A stretch of DNA of 64,000 nucleotides. Origin: Spirosoma rhododendri (lineage in GTDB: Bacteria; Bacteroidota; Bacteroidia; Cytophagales; Spirosomataceae). Where the stretch lies: contig NZ_CP051677.1 in assembly GCF_012849055.1 (NCBI RefSeq), forward strand, positions 5,347,001-5,411,000, written 5' to 3'. The translations under genes and the position numbers were made by a program. This document shows positions 51,871 to 60,694 of this stretch, in pieces. The stretch's first letter is position 1, and each line of letters begins with the position of its first letter. Under the pieces are notes generated by a model, which was not told where the DNA came from, did not search any database, and saw only the letters and a list, made by a program, of their open reading frames with translations.

Positions 51871-51908
51871 AAAAAGCCCGGCTGTGCAGAAACACAGCCG
51901 GGCTTTTT
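51871..51908. terminator. Terminator after the phosphohexomutase gene
   Basis: Perfect 16-base arms (aaaaagcccggctgtg and complement) around a 6-base loop, with A and T runs on each side. Confidence 0.92.
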
Positions 51909-52133
51909 CGTGCCACGCCCATACAGCAATAGGGCGGTGAAGAAATCCGTGCCCGAAACCCGGATTTAAGCTCATTCCACAGCATTTTATCAACAACACG
52001 ACGGATTCATAGTCGTGTTGTATTTCATGTCCACAGAAGCCCGGCGATCGGTTGTGTGCAGAAAACTAGGCGTATACGACACTCAGCCGACTGCCGGGTT
52101 TTTTGTATCTTCGCAGGCTTATTCAGCTTGCCT

Positions 52134-52559
52134 ATGACGCTTGAATGCCAACACCTCAACGAGATCGACTCGGTAGCCCACCGTTTGCTGGCCGAAGGGC
52201 GGGTACAGCCGATATGGCTCTTTGAGGGCGACATGGGAGCGGGCAAGACCACGTTGATCAAAGCATTGTGCCGGGCGCTTGGCGTGCTGAACCCCGTGCA
52301 GAGCCCAACATTTTCGATCGTCAACGAGTACACTACCCACGAAGGCCACTCCATTTACCATTTCGACTGTTACCGACTCCGCAACGAAGCCGAAGCCCTC
52401 GACATCGGTATCGAAGAGTATTTCGACTCCGGCAATTTTTGTTTCATCGAATGGCCCGAACGCGTCCAATCGCTTTGGCCAGCCAGCTATTTTCAGGTCC
52501 GTATCACCTCCGGCCCCGACGAGCAACGCACGATCGAGGCTGATTTGGTAAACGAATGA
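52134..52559 (+). CDS. tsaE: tRNA threonylcarbamoyladenosine ATPase TsaE
   Basis: Small ATPase of 141 residues needed to make t6A37 in tRNA. P-loop FEGDMGAGKTTLIKALC, then QSPTFSIVNEY, IYHFDCYRL and FIEWPER (Walker B Glu, W-P). Start at ATG 52134; the in-frame ATG at 52056 overlaps the promoter region with a TATCTTCG element at 52106. Upstream of ald with 76 bases between. Confidence 0.95.
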   Translation: MTLECQHLNEIDSVAHRLLAEGRVQPIWLFEGDMGAGKTTLIKALCRALGVLNPVQSPTFSIVNEYTTHEGHSIYHFDCYRLRNEAEALDIGIEEYFDSGNFCFIEWPERVQSLWPASYFQVRITSGPDEQRTIEADLVNE

Positions 52560-52635
52560 CCGGGCCATATCTACCTAGCTATCCACTCCCCACCACCGTA
52601 TCGGTACACCCCATACGCTTAAACGAACCACCGCA

Positions 52636-53847
52636 TTGACTGGATTTGAGGAATTGGCCAAGCAAACGGCCCTCTACCCGAAAGAATCACCGTTGGCTGT
52701 CAAACAAGGGCAAAACAGCCTGCTCATCGGCCTGCCAAAAGAGGTTTCGCTTCAGGAAAGCCGCATTGCGCTGACGCCTGAAGCCGTAGCCATCCTGGTG
52801 CGGCACGGCCACGACGTGATCGTTGAGCAGGGGGCTGGTGCAAAAGCGCACTTCGCGGATAACGAATACAGCGAAGCCGGTGCCCGCATCGCGTATTCGC
52901 CCAAAGAAGTGTACGAAGCCAGCCTGATTCTGAAAGTCGAGCCGCTGGTTGAAGCTGAGTTTGAATTCGTCAAGCACGGCAGCACGATTATCTCGGCGCT
53001 CAATCTGCCCGCGCAGGACCGCGATTATTTCAAGCGAATCAACGAGAAAAACCTCACCATGATCGGCTATGAATTCGTGGAAGACAAAGCCGGGAATATG
53101 ACGGTGATCCGCTCCATGAGCGAAATTGCGGGCAGCACGGTCATGCTGATTGCGGGTGAATACCTGAGCAATGCTGACAATGGTCGGGGCATTATTCTGG
53201 GTGGTATTACGGGTATCCCGCCGACAAAAGTAGTGATGCTCGGAGCCGGTACCGTAACCGAATACGCACTCCGCACGGCATTGGGCATGGGGTCAGACGT
53301 GAAGGTATTCGACAAGCAGCTGTATAAACTTCAGCGACTCAAATACGCCGTCGGACAGCACGTGTATACATCCATCATCGACTCCGATACGCTGACGGAA
53401 GCCATTCAACGGGCCGACGTCGTTATTGGAGCGATGCGGGCCGATGATGGCCTGAGTCCGGTGGTCGTCACCGAAGATATGGTCAGCCGGATGAAGCCAG
53501 GCTCGGTTATCATCGACGTATCCATCGATCAGGGCGGCAACTTCGAAACGTCGCGGATGACAACGCACAAAACACCGACCTTCCGGCAGCACGACGTCAT
53601 TCACTACTGCGTACCGAACATTGCCGCCCGCGTGGCCTACACCGCCAGTATGGCGCTGAGCAACATCTTTTTACCCTTCCTGCTCGAAACGGGTACGACG
53701 GGCGGTATCGAGCAGATGCTCTACGCGAACCGCTGGTTTATGAAAGGTGTTTATGCTCATAAAGGCACGCTGACAAACCTGTACATCGCCCAGAAGTTCA
53801 ACATGCGCTTCAAAGCCCTGGACTTGCTGCTGGCAGCGCGCTTTTAG
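52636..53847 (+). CDS. ald: Alanine dehydrogenase
   Basis: NAD-dependent enzyme of 403 residues that interconverts L-alanine and pyruvate plus ammonia. AlaDH/PNT N-domain: IGLPKEVSLQESRIALTPEAV, ADNEYSEAGARI; Rossmann domain VVMLGAGTVTEYALRTA, and DVSIDQGGNFETS with YCVPNIAARV. The start is a TTG at 52636 (MTGFEELAKQTALYP), because the following segment matches the family N-terminus and no ATG is near. Cytoplasmic. Followed by a repeat and an unknown conserved gene. Confidence 0.92.
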   Translation: MTGFEELAKQTALYPKESPLAVKQGQNSLLIGLPKEVSLQESRIALTPEAVAILVRHGHDVIVEQGAGAKAHFADNEYSEAGARIAYSPKEVYEASLILKVEPLVEAEFEFVKHGSTIISALNLPAQDRDYFKRINEKNLTMIGYEFVEDKAGNMTVIRSMSEIAGSTVMLIAGEYLSNADNGRGIILGGITGIPPTKVVMLGAGTVTEYALRTALGMGSDVKVFDKQLYKLQRLKYAVGQHVYTSIIDSDTLTEAIQRADVVIGAMRADDGLSPVVVTEDMVSRMKPGSVIIDVSIDQGGNFETSRMTTHKTPTFRQHDVIHYCVPNIAARVAYTASMALSNIFLPFLLETGTTGGIEQMLYANRWFMKGVYAHKGTLTNLYIAQKFNMRFKALDLLLAARF

Positions 53848-53861
53848 TTTTTCGGTTTACC

Positions 53862-53928
53862 GTTTGTGGTTCAACGTTCAAGGTTGGCCATCGCAAAACG
53901 TTAAACACTGAACAACAAACCTTGAACC
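53862..53928. repeat. Imperfect inverted repeat after ald
   Basis: The sequence gtttgtggttcaacgttcaaggtt and, on the other strand, ggttcaaggtttgttgttcagtg pair imperfectly. It shares the gttcaaggtt core with the element at 2096-2172. It runs right up to the start of the next gene. Confidence 0.5.
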
Positions 53929-53930
53929 TG

Positions 53931-54335
53931 ATGATAAATCATAGCAACGAAAACACCCTGCTCGACGACGCCAATTCGTACGACGTCAACAAAGAGCTTA
54001 TGGGCATCATCTCGTCGGACTTCGTTACGGTGGCCGACACGTTGAAAGAAGCGTCGTACCAGATTCGGAAACGCGGCTTTTCAGAGTTCCCGATCTTCGT
54101 CGCGTCACGGCGGGAAGTGCCGGTTGGGCAACTGCTCATCGGCGTCGATGAGATGGGCAACAAATGGAACTACAGAGCATCGTTTCTGGATGAATTTATC
54201 CAGCGCGAACTGATCGGCGAAGACTCGATCGAACTCTGGAAAGAGAATTACAAAAAGGCCGACGAATACGCCTGCCTGTTCGTCATACACGGCGATTTTG
54301 CCGGATTCGTTTATATCCCGTATCCCGAAGATTAA
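53931..54335 (+). CDS. Conserved hypothetical protein
   Basis: Protein of 134 residues, start ATG at 53931 (MINHSNENTLL); a TTG three codons earlier lies inside the repeat. No family recognised. It has a mixed alpha/beta layout (VADTLKEASYQIRKRGFSEFPIFV, LIGVDEMGNKWNYRASFLDEFIQRE) and a C-terminal GDFAGFVYIPYPED. No signal peptide or helix; cytoplasmic. Its placement just after ald suggests a linked transcript, but role is unknown. Confidence 0.8.
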   Translation: MINHSNENTLLDDANSYDVNKELMGIISSDFVTVADTLKEASYQIRKRGFSEFPIFVASRREVPVGQLLIGVDEMGNKWNYRASFLDEFIQRELIGEDSIELWKENYKKADEYACLFVIHGDFAGFVYIPYPED

Positions 54336-54703
54336 GCCGCCATACAAGCCATTTATACGCACAGCCGGATTTTGCAAAATCCGGCTGTTTTTTTTTAAAC
54401 CAGCTCAAACTCAATACTATTTTTTCGGGAATGCGCAATACCTCAGCGTCAGCGCTGTAGCGGTAATTTTCTGTGTCGGTTAAATTCATCGATAAAGCGG
54501 TAATCCGGGCATAAAAGGCCATTATCAATCTAAAACAACAACGTATATAACAACTAAAACATACCCATTACTTTCCATTATTCCCAGAAAACAGGCTAGG
54601 AAATTCATCATATTTTTTGTATTTTTACCATCTGTAATCAGCTAATAAATCCTGCGATTTTTTGTCTGATACCACCGATTTTCTGACATTATCTGGAGCC
54701 AAT
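54336..54703. other. AT-rich gap upstream of gyrB
   Basis: About 368 bases. The left end is a perfect hairpin terminator (54361-54396). The rest is strongly AT-rich and has no credible gene. catattttttgtattttt near 54610 could hold the gyrB promoter, but spacing to the consensus is off by one. Confidence 0.6.
54361..54396. terminator. Terminator after the conserved hypothetical gene
   Basis: Perfect 14-base palindromic arms without a fixed loop (acagccggattttg / caaaatccggctgt) and nine T. Confidence 0.88.
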
Positions 54704-56706
54704 ATGACCAACGAATTGATTGAAGCAGAAGCACCCGTAGCGGATGGACCGGTAAAGGAGTATGGCGCTGACAGCATCACCGTTCTTGAGGGGCTGGAAG
54801 CCGTTCGCAAACGACCGGCGATGTACATTGGCGATGTGGGTATCCGGGGGCTTCACCACCTCATCTGGGAGGTAGTCGACAATTCGATTGACGAAGCCCT
54901 GGCGGGTTTCTGCGACAAAATTACCGTAACCATCAACCCCGACAACTCGATCACCGTTCAGGACAACGGCCGGGGCATTCCGACGGGGATCAACACCAAA
55001 ATGGGCAAGTCGTCGCTGGAAATTGCGATGACGGTGCTGCACGCGGGTGGTAAGTTCGACAAAGACACATACAAGGTATCCGGCGGTCTGCACGGCGTGG
55101 GCGTATCCTGCGTCAATGCCCTCTCGACCGACGTACGGGTGGAAGTACACCGCGAAGGCAAAATCTTTGAACAGGAATACAAAATCGGGATTCCGCAGTA
55201 CGATGTGCGCGTTATCGGCGATGCAGACGATACCGGCACCCGGACGCATTTCAAGCCCGACGGCAGCATCTTCACCGAAACGGAGTACAAGTACGAAACG
55301 GTAGCGGGTCGCCTGCGCGAGCTGTCGTTCCTGAACAAAGGCATCCACATTTTCCTCAACGACCTGCGCGAACTCGACGAGAACGGTAACCCCACGCGGC
55401 AGGATGACTTTTTCTCGGAAGGTGGTCTGGTTGAGTTTGTCGAATACCTCGATCAGACCCGCCCCGCCCTCGACAGCATGAAGCCCGTATACATGGAGTC
55501 GGATAAAGGTTCAACGCCCGTACAGGTTGCGCTGGTGTACAACTACGAAGCCGGCGAGAACGTGTTGTCGTACGTTAACAACATCAATACACACGAAGGC
55601 GGTACGCACGTGCAGGGCTTCCGCTCGGCACTGACGCGGGTTCTGAAAAACTACGCCGATAAAAACCCCGGTGTGCTGCCCAAGAACGCCGGTAAGGTAA
55701 CGTTCAGCGGAGAAGATTTCCGGAAAGGGCTGACCGCCGTAATCTCGGTAAAGGTACAGGAGCCCCAGTTTGAAGGGCAGACCAAAACCAAGCTGGGCAA
55801 CCAGGAAGTGGTCAGTGCCGTCAGTCAGGCAATGGCCGACCTGCTGGAAACGTGGCTGGAGGAAAACCCCAAAACAGCGCAGGGCATCGTCAAGAAAGTG
55901 CTCGTGTCGGCGCAGGCTCGTATCGCGGCCGATCAGGCCTACAAGCGCATCATGAGTGAGCGCAAAGACTTCATGGGTGGCGCGGGCCTGCCGGGCAAAC
56001 TGGCCGACTGCTCGGACACCGACCCGGAGAAGTGCGAACTATATCTGGTAGAGGGTGACTCGGCGGGTGGTACAGCCAAGCAGGGTCGTAACCGGGCATT
56101 TCAGGCCATTTTGCCGCTGCGCGGTAAGATTCTGAACGTCGAAAAGGCGCTCGAACACAAGATCTACGAAAACGAAGAGATCAAAAACATCTGGACCGCA
56201 CTGGGTATCCGGCTGGAGAAGAAAGACGACGAAACGGTGATGAATCTGGACCGGCTGCGGTACCACAAAATCATCATCATGACCGATGCCGACGTCGACG
56301 GTAGTCACATCCGTACGCTGATCCTGACGCTGTTCTACCGGAACATGAAGACGCTCATCGACAATGGCTACATCTATATCGCGCAGCCCCCGCTGTATCT
56401 GATCAAGAAAGGCAAGGAAGAGCGGTATTGCTGGAACGAAGCACAGCGCGAAGCAGCCGTAAAAGAACTGGCGGGCGGTGGCCGGGAAGAAAACGTGAGC
56501 GTACAGCGGTATAAAGGACTTGGTGAGATGAACGCCGAGCAGCTCTGGAGCACCACAATGAACCCCGATACCCGCACCCTGAAAGTCGTCACGGTTGAAT
56601 CCGCAGCCGATGCCGACCATGTGTTCTCAACCCTGATGGGCGACGAAGTTGCCCCCGGCGTGAGTTCATCGAACGAAACGCCAAGTACGCTCGAATCGAC
56701 ATTTAA
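54704..56706 (+). CDS. gyrB: DNA gyrase subunit B (one base missing near the 3' end)
   Basis: Gyrase B, 667 residues after repair. GHKL ATPase: DNSIDEALAG, VQDNGRGIPTG, GGLHGVGVSCVNAL; Toprim: YLVEGDSAGGTAKQGR and DADVDGSHIRTL. At the end, after LMGDEVAP, the frame shifts. One extra C in the run of five C at 56652-56656 restores APRREFIERNAKYARIDI and a TAA at 56704-56706, the normal GyrB ending of this group. The uncorrected frame continues into ppk as a false fusion and goes through a terminator. Start: ATG 54704; a TTG at 54662 is less likely. Negative supercoiling, essential. Confidence 0.93.
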
Positions 56707-56721
56707 CCTAATAGTAACAAT

Positions 56722-56750
56722 GGGCGGGCTTAACAGTCCGCCTTTTTGTT
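56722..56750 (+). terminator. Terminator between gyrB and ppk
   Basis: Stem ggcgggc / gtccgcc (one G-T pair) with a 6-base loop, followed by TTTTTGTT. It shows that gyrB normally ends before ppk begins, and it lies inside the apparent fused frame. Confidence 0.75.
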
Positions 56751-56773
56751 GCTACTTTAAAAATCCTTCCCTT

Positions 56774-59137
56774 ATGCGCTATTCACAACACCTCAACAAA
56801 ACAATGCTGGGTAGCCTGGTTTCCCGACTGACCCACCGTTCCTCCGAACCGGCAGCGGCAACGCCCCCGGCTGATAAAGACAAACTCGTGAAAGTAAGTG
56901 AAAAAGTTACCAGCGTAATCGATCAGAGTAACTACCTGAGTCGTGATTTGAGCTGGCTGAAATTCAATGAGCGGGTGCTCGATCAGGCCCGTAGCCGACA
57001 GGCTCCGCTCCGCAACCGGACGCTCATGGAACGGCTAAAGTTTCTGGCGATTTCGGCCTCGAACCTCGACGAGTTTTTCATGATTCGCGTGGGTAGCCTT
57101 TACAATTATCTGGACTATCACAAGCAGCGTATCGATTACTCGGGCCTGCGGGAAGTACCGTTTCGCAAGACGCTGCTCTCTGCTACTCAGCAGTTTGTAC
57201 GCGACCAGCAGCAGGTTTTCAACGAAGAGCTGTTACCCTTGTTTCCTGAAAACGGGCTGCAACTCAGCGATTTCGAGAACCTGACGGCCGACGAGCAGGC
57301 GGTGGCAACGGATTATTTTGACAAGGTCGTGTACCCGACCCTGACGCCGATGCTGTACGACTACACGCACACATTCCCGGTGCTGCTGGCGAAAGTGCTG
57401 ATTTTCGGCGTCGTGACCCACAACAACGAAACGGCCAATCTGCAAAGCCTGCGCCCCGAAGACGAAGAAAGCCGTCAGCGGCTGTCGTTTGTGCAGATTC
57501 CGGCCAACCTGCCCCGCTTCCTGTCGTTTGAACGCGACGACACGGTGCTGTTTCTTCCAATCGAAGAGGTTGTGCGGTACAACATTAAAAAACTGTACCG
57601 CAACGTCGAAATAGAATCGATCAACTTGTTTCGCATCACCAGAAACGGCGATTTTACCCTCGAAGAAAACGACGACGACGAAATTGACTTCATCGACGAA
57701 GTACGGCAGAAGATCAAGAACCGGCGTCTGGGCCGCGTGACGCGGGTTGAGGTACAAACCGACTGCAACGGTAACGTAGGATCGTCCTGGATGATGAATC
57801 TGCTGAAAAAGCGGTGGGAAATCGACGAGTTGAACGTCTTTGAATCGGAAACCCTGCTCGACTTCACGGCGCTGTGGCAGATAATCGGTAATCCTGAGTT
57901 CAAAGACGATATGCCGAGTCCGCGCCCGCCGGTGCAGCCGCTGGGTGTGAATCGCGATAAAAGCGACGATATCTTCGAAACGATCCGGCAGCGCGATATT
58001 CTCCTGCACCACCCCTACAACAACTTCGAGCCCGTACTGCAACTGCTGGAGCAGGCTGCCGAAGACCCGAATGTGCTGGCGATAAAAATAACGGTTTACC
58101 GGCTGGCGAAACGCTCGCGCATCACCGAGGCTCTGTTGAAAGCTGCCGAGAACGGCAAGCACGTGTCGGTACTGTTTGAAGTAAAAGCCCGGTTCGACGA
58201 AGAAAACAACATCCGCGAAGCGCAGCGGCTGCAAAAAGCGGGTTGCTTCGTTATCTACGGCATCAGCCGCTATAAAACCCACACCAAGCTATTGCTGGTG
58301 GTTCGGAACGAGGGCAGCCGGGTGGTTCGCTACGCCCACATGGCAACGGGTAACTACAACGAAGACACCTCCAAACTGTACACCGACATTGGCCTGCTGA
58401 CGACCAACGAGACGTACACGCACGACATTTCGGAGTTCTTCAACGTTATCACCGGCCACTCGCTGCCCAACGAATACAACTACCTGATCACGGCTCCGCG
58501 CGACATGCGCGATCAACTGATCCGGCTGATTCAGGCCGAAGCTGAACACGCGCAACGGGGTCTGCCAAGCGGCATCTGCATCAAAGTCAACTCCTTGGAA
58601 GACAAGCAGGTGATCGATGAACTGTACAAAGCATCGCAGGCTGGTGTACCGGTTCGACTGATCGTGCGGAGTATCTGCTGCCTGCGTCCGCAACGGGCCG
58701 GGCTCAGCGAGAATATCACGGTCCGGTCGATTGTTGGCGATTTTCTGGAACACACACGCATCTATTACTTCCACAACAACGGCGACCCAAAGGTCTACGG
58801 CGGTAGCGCCGACGTGATGGTCCGTAGTTTCGACCGGCGCATCGAATCGTTGTTTTTCCTGGCCGATGAGCGGGTCAAGCAACTCGCCATCCTGATTTTG
58901 CAGGATAACCTGCGCGACAATGTCAACGCGTATGAATTGCTGGAAGATGGTAATTTCGAGAAATGTCAGGTGCCGGAAGGCGGAGAACCGATCAATATTC
59001 ACGAACTGTTCTTTGACGTTACCGAGAAGGAGTCGATGAGCGCCCGGCTGTTCGATTCGGAGCAAAAGCCCGCCGATGTGGCGCAGATTGAAGACGAATA
59101 TCAGGAAAACGCCGAACGGGCCATTGCCAATATTTAG
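56774..59137 (+). CDS. ppk: Polyphosphate kinase 1
   Basis: Enzyme of 787 residues that builds polyphosphate from ATP. The N-domain begins YLSRDLSWLKFNERVLDQA; ISASNLDEFFMIRVGS follows; the catalytic phospho-His is in SRYKTHTKLLLVV and the second conserved His in GDFLEHTRIYYF; GSADVMVRSFDRRIE and LIVRSICCLRP are typical. Slightly long (family about 690-740) owing to an N-terminal extension of about 50 residues; an ATG at 56804 is an alternative start. Separate from gyrB despite the open frame across. Confidence 0.93.
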   Translation: MRYSQHLNKTMLGSLVSRLTHRSSEPAAATPPADKDKLVKVSEKVTSVIDQSNYLSRDLSWLKFNERVLDQARSRQAPLRNRTLMERLKFLAISASNLDEFFMIRVGSLYNYLDYHKQRIDYSGLREVPFRKTLLSATQQFVRDQQQVFNEELLPLFPENGLQLSDFENLTADEQAVATDYFDKVVYPTLTPMLYDYTHTFPVLLAKVLIFGVVTHNNETANLQSLRPEDEESRQRLSFVQIPANLPRFLSFERDDTVLFLPIEEVVRYNIKKLYRNVEIESINLFRITRNGDFTLEENDDDEIDFIDEVRQKIKNRRLGRVTRVEVQTDCNGNVGSSWMMNLLKKRWEIDELNVFESETLLDFTALWQIIGNPEFKDDMPSPRPPVQPLGVNRDKSDDIFETIRQRDILLHHPYNNFEPVLQLLEQAAEDPNVLAIKITVYRLAKRSRITEALLKAAENGKHVSVLFEVKARFDEENNIREAQRLQKAGCFVIYGISRYKTHTKLLLVVRNEGSRVVRYAHMATGNYNEDTSKLYTDIGLLTTNETYTHDISEFFNVITGHSLPNEYNYLITAPRDMRDQLIRLIQAEAEHAQRGLPSGICIKVNSLEDKQVIDELYKASQAGVPVRLIVRSICCLRPQRAGLSENITVRSIVGDFLEHTRIYYFHNNGDPKVYGGSADVMVRSFDRRIESLFFLADERVKQLAILILQDNLRDNVNAYELLEDGNFEKCQVPEGGEPINIHELFFDVTEKESMSARLFDSEQKPADVAQIEDEYQENAERAIANI

Positions 59138-59166
59138 TCGGCAACTTCCCACACACGGACCGATTC

Positions 59167-59197
59167 GGGCCGCACTGTCAAGACGATGGTGCGGCCC
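59167..59197 (+). terminator. Possible terminator after ppk
   Basis: Arms gggccgcac / gtgcggccc with a 13-base loop; no clear T-tract, so weak. Confidence 0.4.
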
Positions 59198-59292
59198 TAT
59201 CGTATGCAGGCATACTACCTTGACTTGTCTCGGGCATGGCAAGCCCTTTTTGTTGTATATTCGCTGCCTTAATCGCAACCTGTACGAACTGA

Positions 59293-60525
59293 ATGGAGCG
59301 TTTTACTGGCCTGATTGGCATCGTTCTAATACTGGGCATTGCCTTCGCAATGTCGAATAATCGCAAAGCAATCAATCTCCGAACGGTGGGCGTCGGGCTG
59401 GGGCTACAGGCGGGGCTGGCGGTATTCATTCTGAAAACGGCTGCTGGTAAAAACCTGTTCAGCATCATCGGCAACTACGTCAAGAAGCTTCTCGATCTGG
59501 CCGACAAAGGGGGCGACTTTGTGTTTGGTCCGCTGGTAAGCCGGGCGATGCTGAACCGGGCTTTTGGTCAGGAAACCATTTTCTTTTTCAAGATCATCCC
59601 GACCATCATTTTCGTAGCCGTACTGGTCAACATCTTCTACCATTTGGGCGTCATGCAGCGCGTAGTAGCCGTACTGGCGCGCGTGATGAAATGGCTGATG
59701 GGAGTCAGTGGTGCCGAAGCGCTGTCTAACGTGTCGAGTGCGTTTGTGGGGCAGGTTGAAGCGCAGATCATGGTCAAGCCGTACATCAACACGATGACCA
59801 ACTCGGAACTGATGGCGTCGATGACCGGTAGCTTCGCCTGTATCGCCGGTGGCGTTATGGCCATCTATATTTCATTTGGTATTCCGGCTGAATATCTGCT
59901 GGCAGCGAGCTTGATGGCAGCTCCCGGCGCGCTGGTTATCAGTAAGATCGTATATCCTGAAACGCAGGTATCCGAAACGCAGGGAACGGTAAAACTGGAA
60001 ATTTCGAAAACTCACGCCAACCTGCTCGACGCGATTGCCGCCGGTGCCAGCGAAGGGCTGAAAATTGGTCTGAACGTTGTTGCCATGCTGATTGGCTTCA
60101 TCGCACTGATCGCGCTGGTCGATCTGCTGCTCGGCAAGTTTGGCAGTCTGGTCGGCTTCCCGATACTGAGCCTGAATTTCCTGCTGGGCAAGCTGTTTTC
60201 CATCTTCGCCTGGGCGATGGGTGTACCGAGCAAAGATGTCGAAACGGCCGGGTCGTTGATGGGCACCAAGATGGTTGTCAACGAGTTTGTGGCCTACCTG
60301 GAACTAACCAAACTCAAGGCCACCCTCGATCCCAAAACGGTGGCCATCACCAGCTTTGCCCTGTGTGGTTTTGCCAATTTCAGCTCCATCGCCATTCAGG
60401 TTGGCGGTATCGGTGAGCTGGCGCCCAAGCGCCGAAGCGATCTGGCAAAGCTTGGCTTCAAAGCCCTGATCTGCGGCACGTTAGCCTCTTATATGTCGGC
60501 CACACTAGCAGGCCTGCTGTTGTAA
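59293..60525 (+). CDS. NupC/CNT-family nucleoside transporter
   Basis: Concentrative nucleoside transporter of 410 residues with about nine helices. The gate region has ALSNVSSAFVGQVEAQIMVKPYI and MTNSELMASMTGSFACIAGGVMA, the usual CNT substrate block, and FALCGFANFSSIAIQVGGIG near the end. Takes up nucleosides with Na+ or H+. Inner membrane. TATATTCG at 59256 may be its -7 element. Next to ppk but with its own leader. Confidence 0.93.
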   Translation: MERFTGLIGIVLILGIAFAMSNNRKAINLRTVGVGLGLQAGLAVFILKTAAGKNLFSIIGNYVKKLLDLADKGGDFVFGPLVSRAMLNRAFGQETIFFFKIIPTIIFVAVLVNIFYHLGVMQRVVAVLARVMKWLMGVSGAEALSNVSSAFVGQVEAQIMVKPYINTMTNSELMASMTGSFACIAGGVMAIYISFGIPAEYLLAASLMAAPGALVISKIVYPETQVSETQGTVKLEISKTHANLLDAIAAGASEGLKIGLNVVAMLIGFIALIALVDLLLGKFGSLVGFPILSLNFLLGKLFSIFAWAMGVPSKDVETAGSLMGTKMVVNEFVAYLELTKLKATLDPKTVAITSFALCGFANFSSIAIQVGGIGELAPKRRSDLAKLGFKALICGTLASYMSATLAGLLL

Positions 60526-60694
60526 AAAACGGTTTCTGACTCGCTGTGTACACCCAGACAATTTGATTGCTGACTGCCAGTCAAAACTACATCTAGACTC
60601 GTCACTCGCAGAGCATTAAAATACCTACCGTATAGTGTATATATGACGCTGATCTAACCCAACCCGTCGTTGGTGTTAAAACAGCGTTAAGAAT

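Noticed and set aside
50199..51929. 576-residue open frame antisense to the phosphohexomutase gene
   Set aside because: Exact shadow of a GC-rich coding gene; no recognisable domain, no start context.
54283..54528. 81-residue minus-strand frame over the terminator before gyrB
   Set aside because: Crosses a strong terminator hairpin and overlaps the previous gene; no family match.
57233..58282. 349-residue open frame antisense to ppk
   Set aside because: Codon-bias shadow of ppk, no family match.
54662..59137. A single 1491-residue GyrB-PPK fusion gene
   Set aside because: One-base shift in a C run; the normal GyrB ending and a terminator lie in the gap. Reported as two genes.
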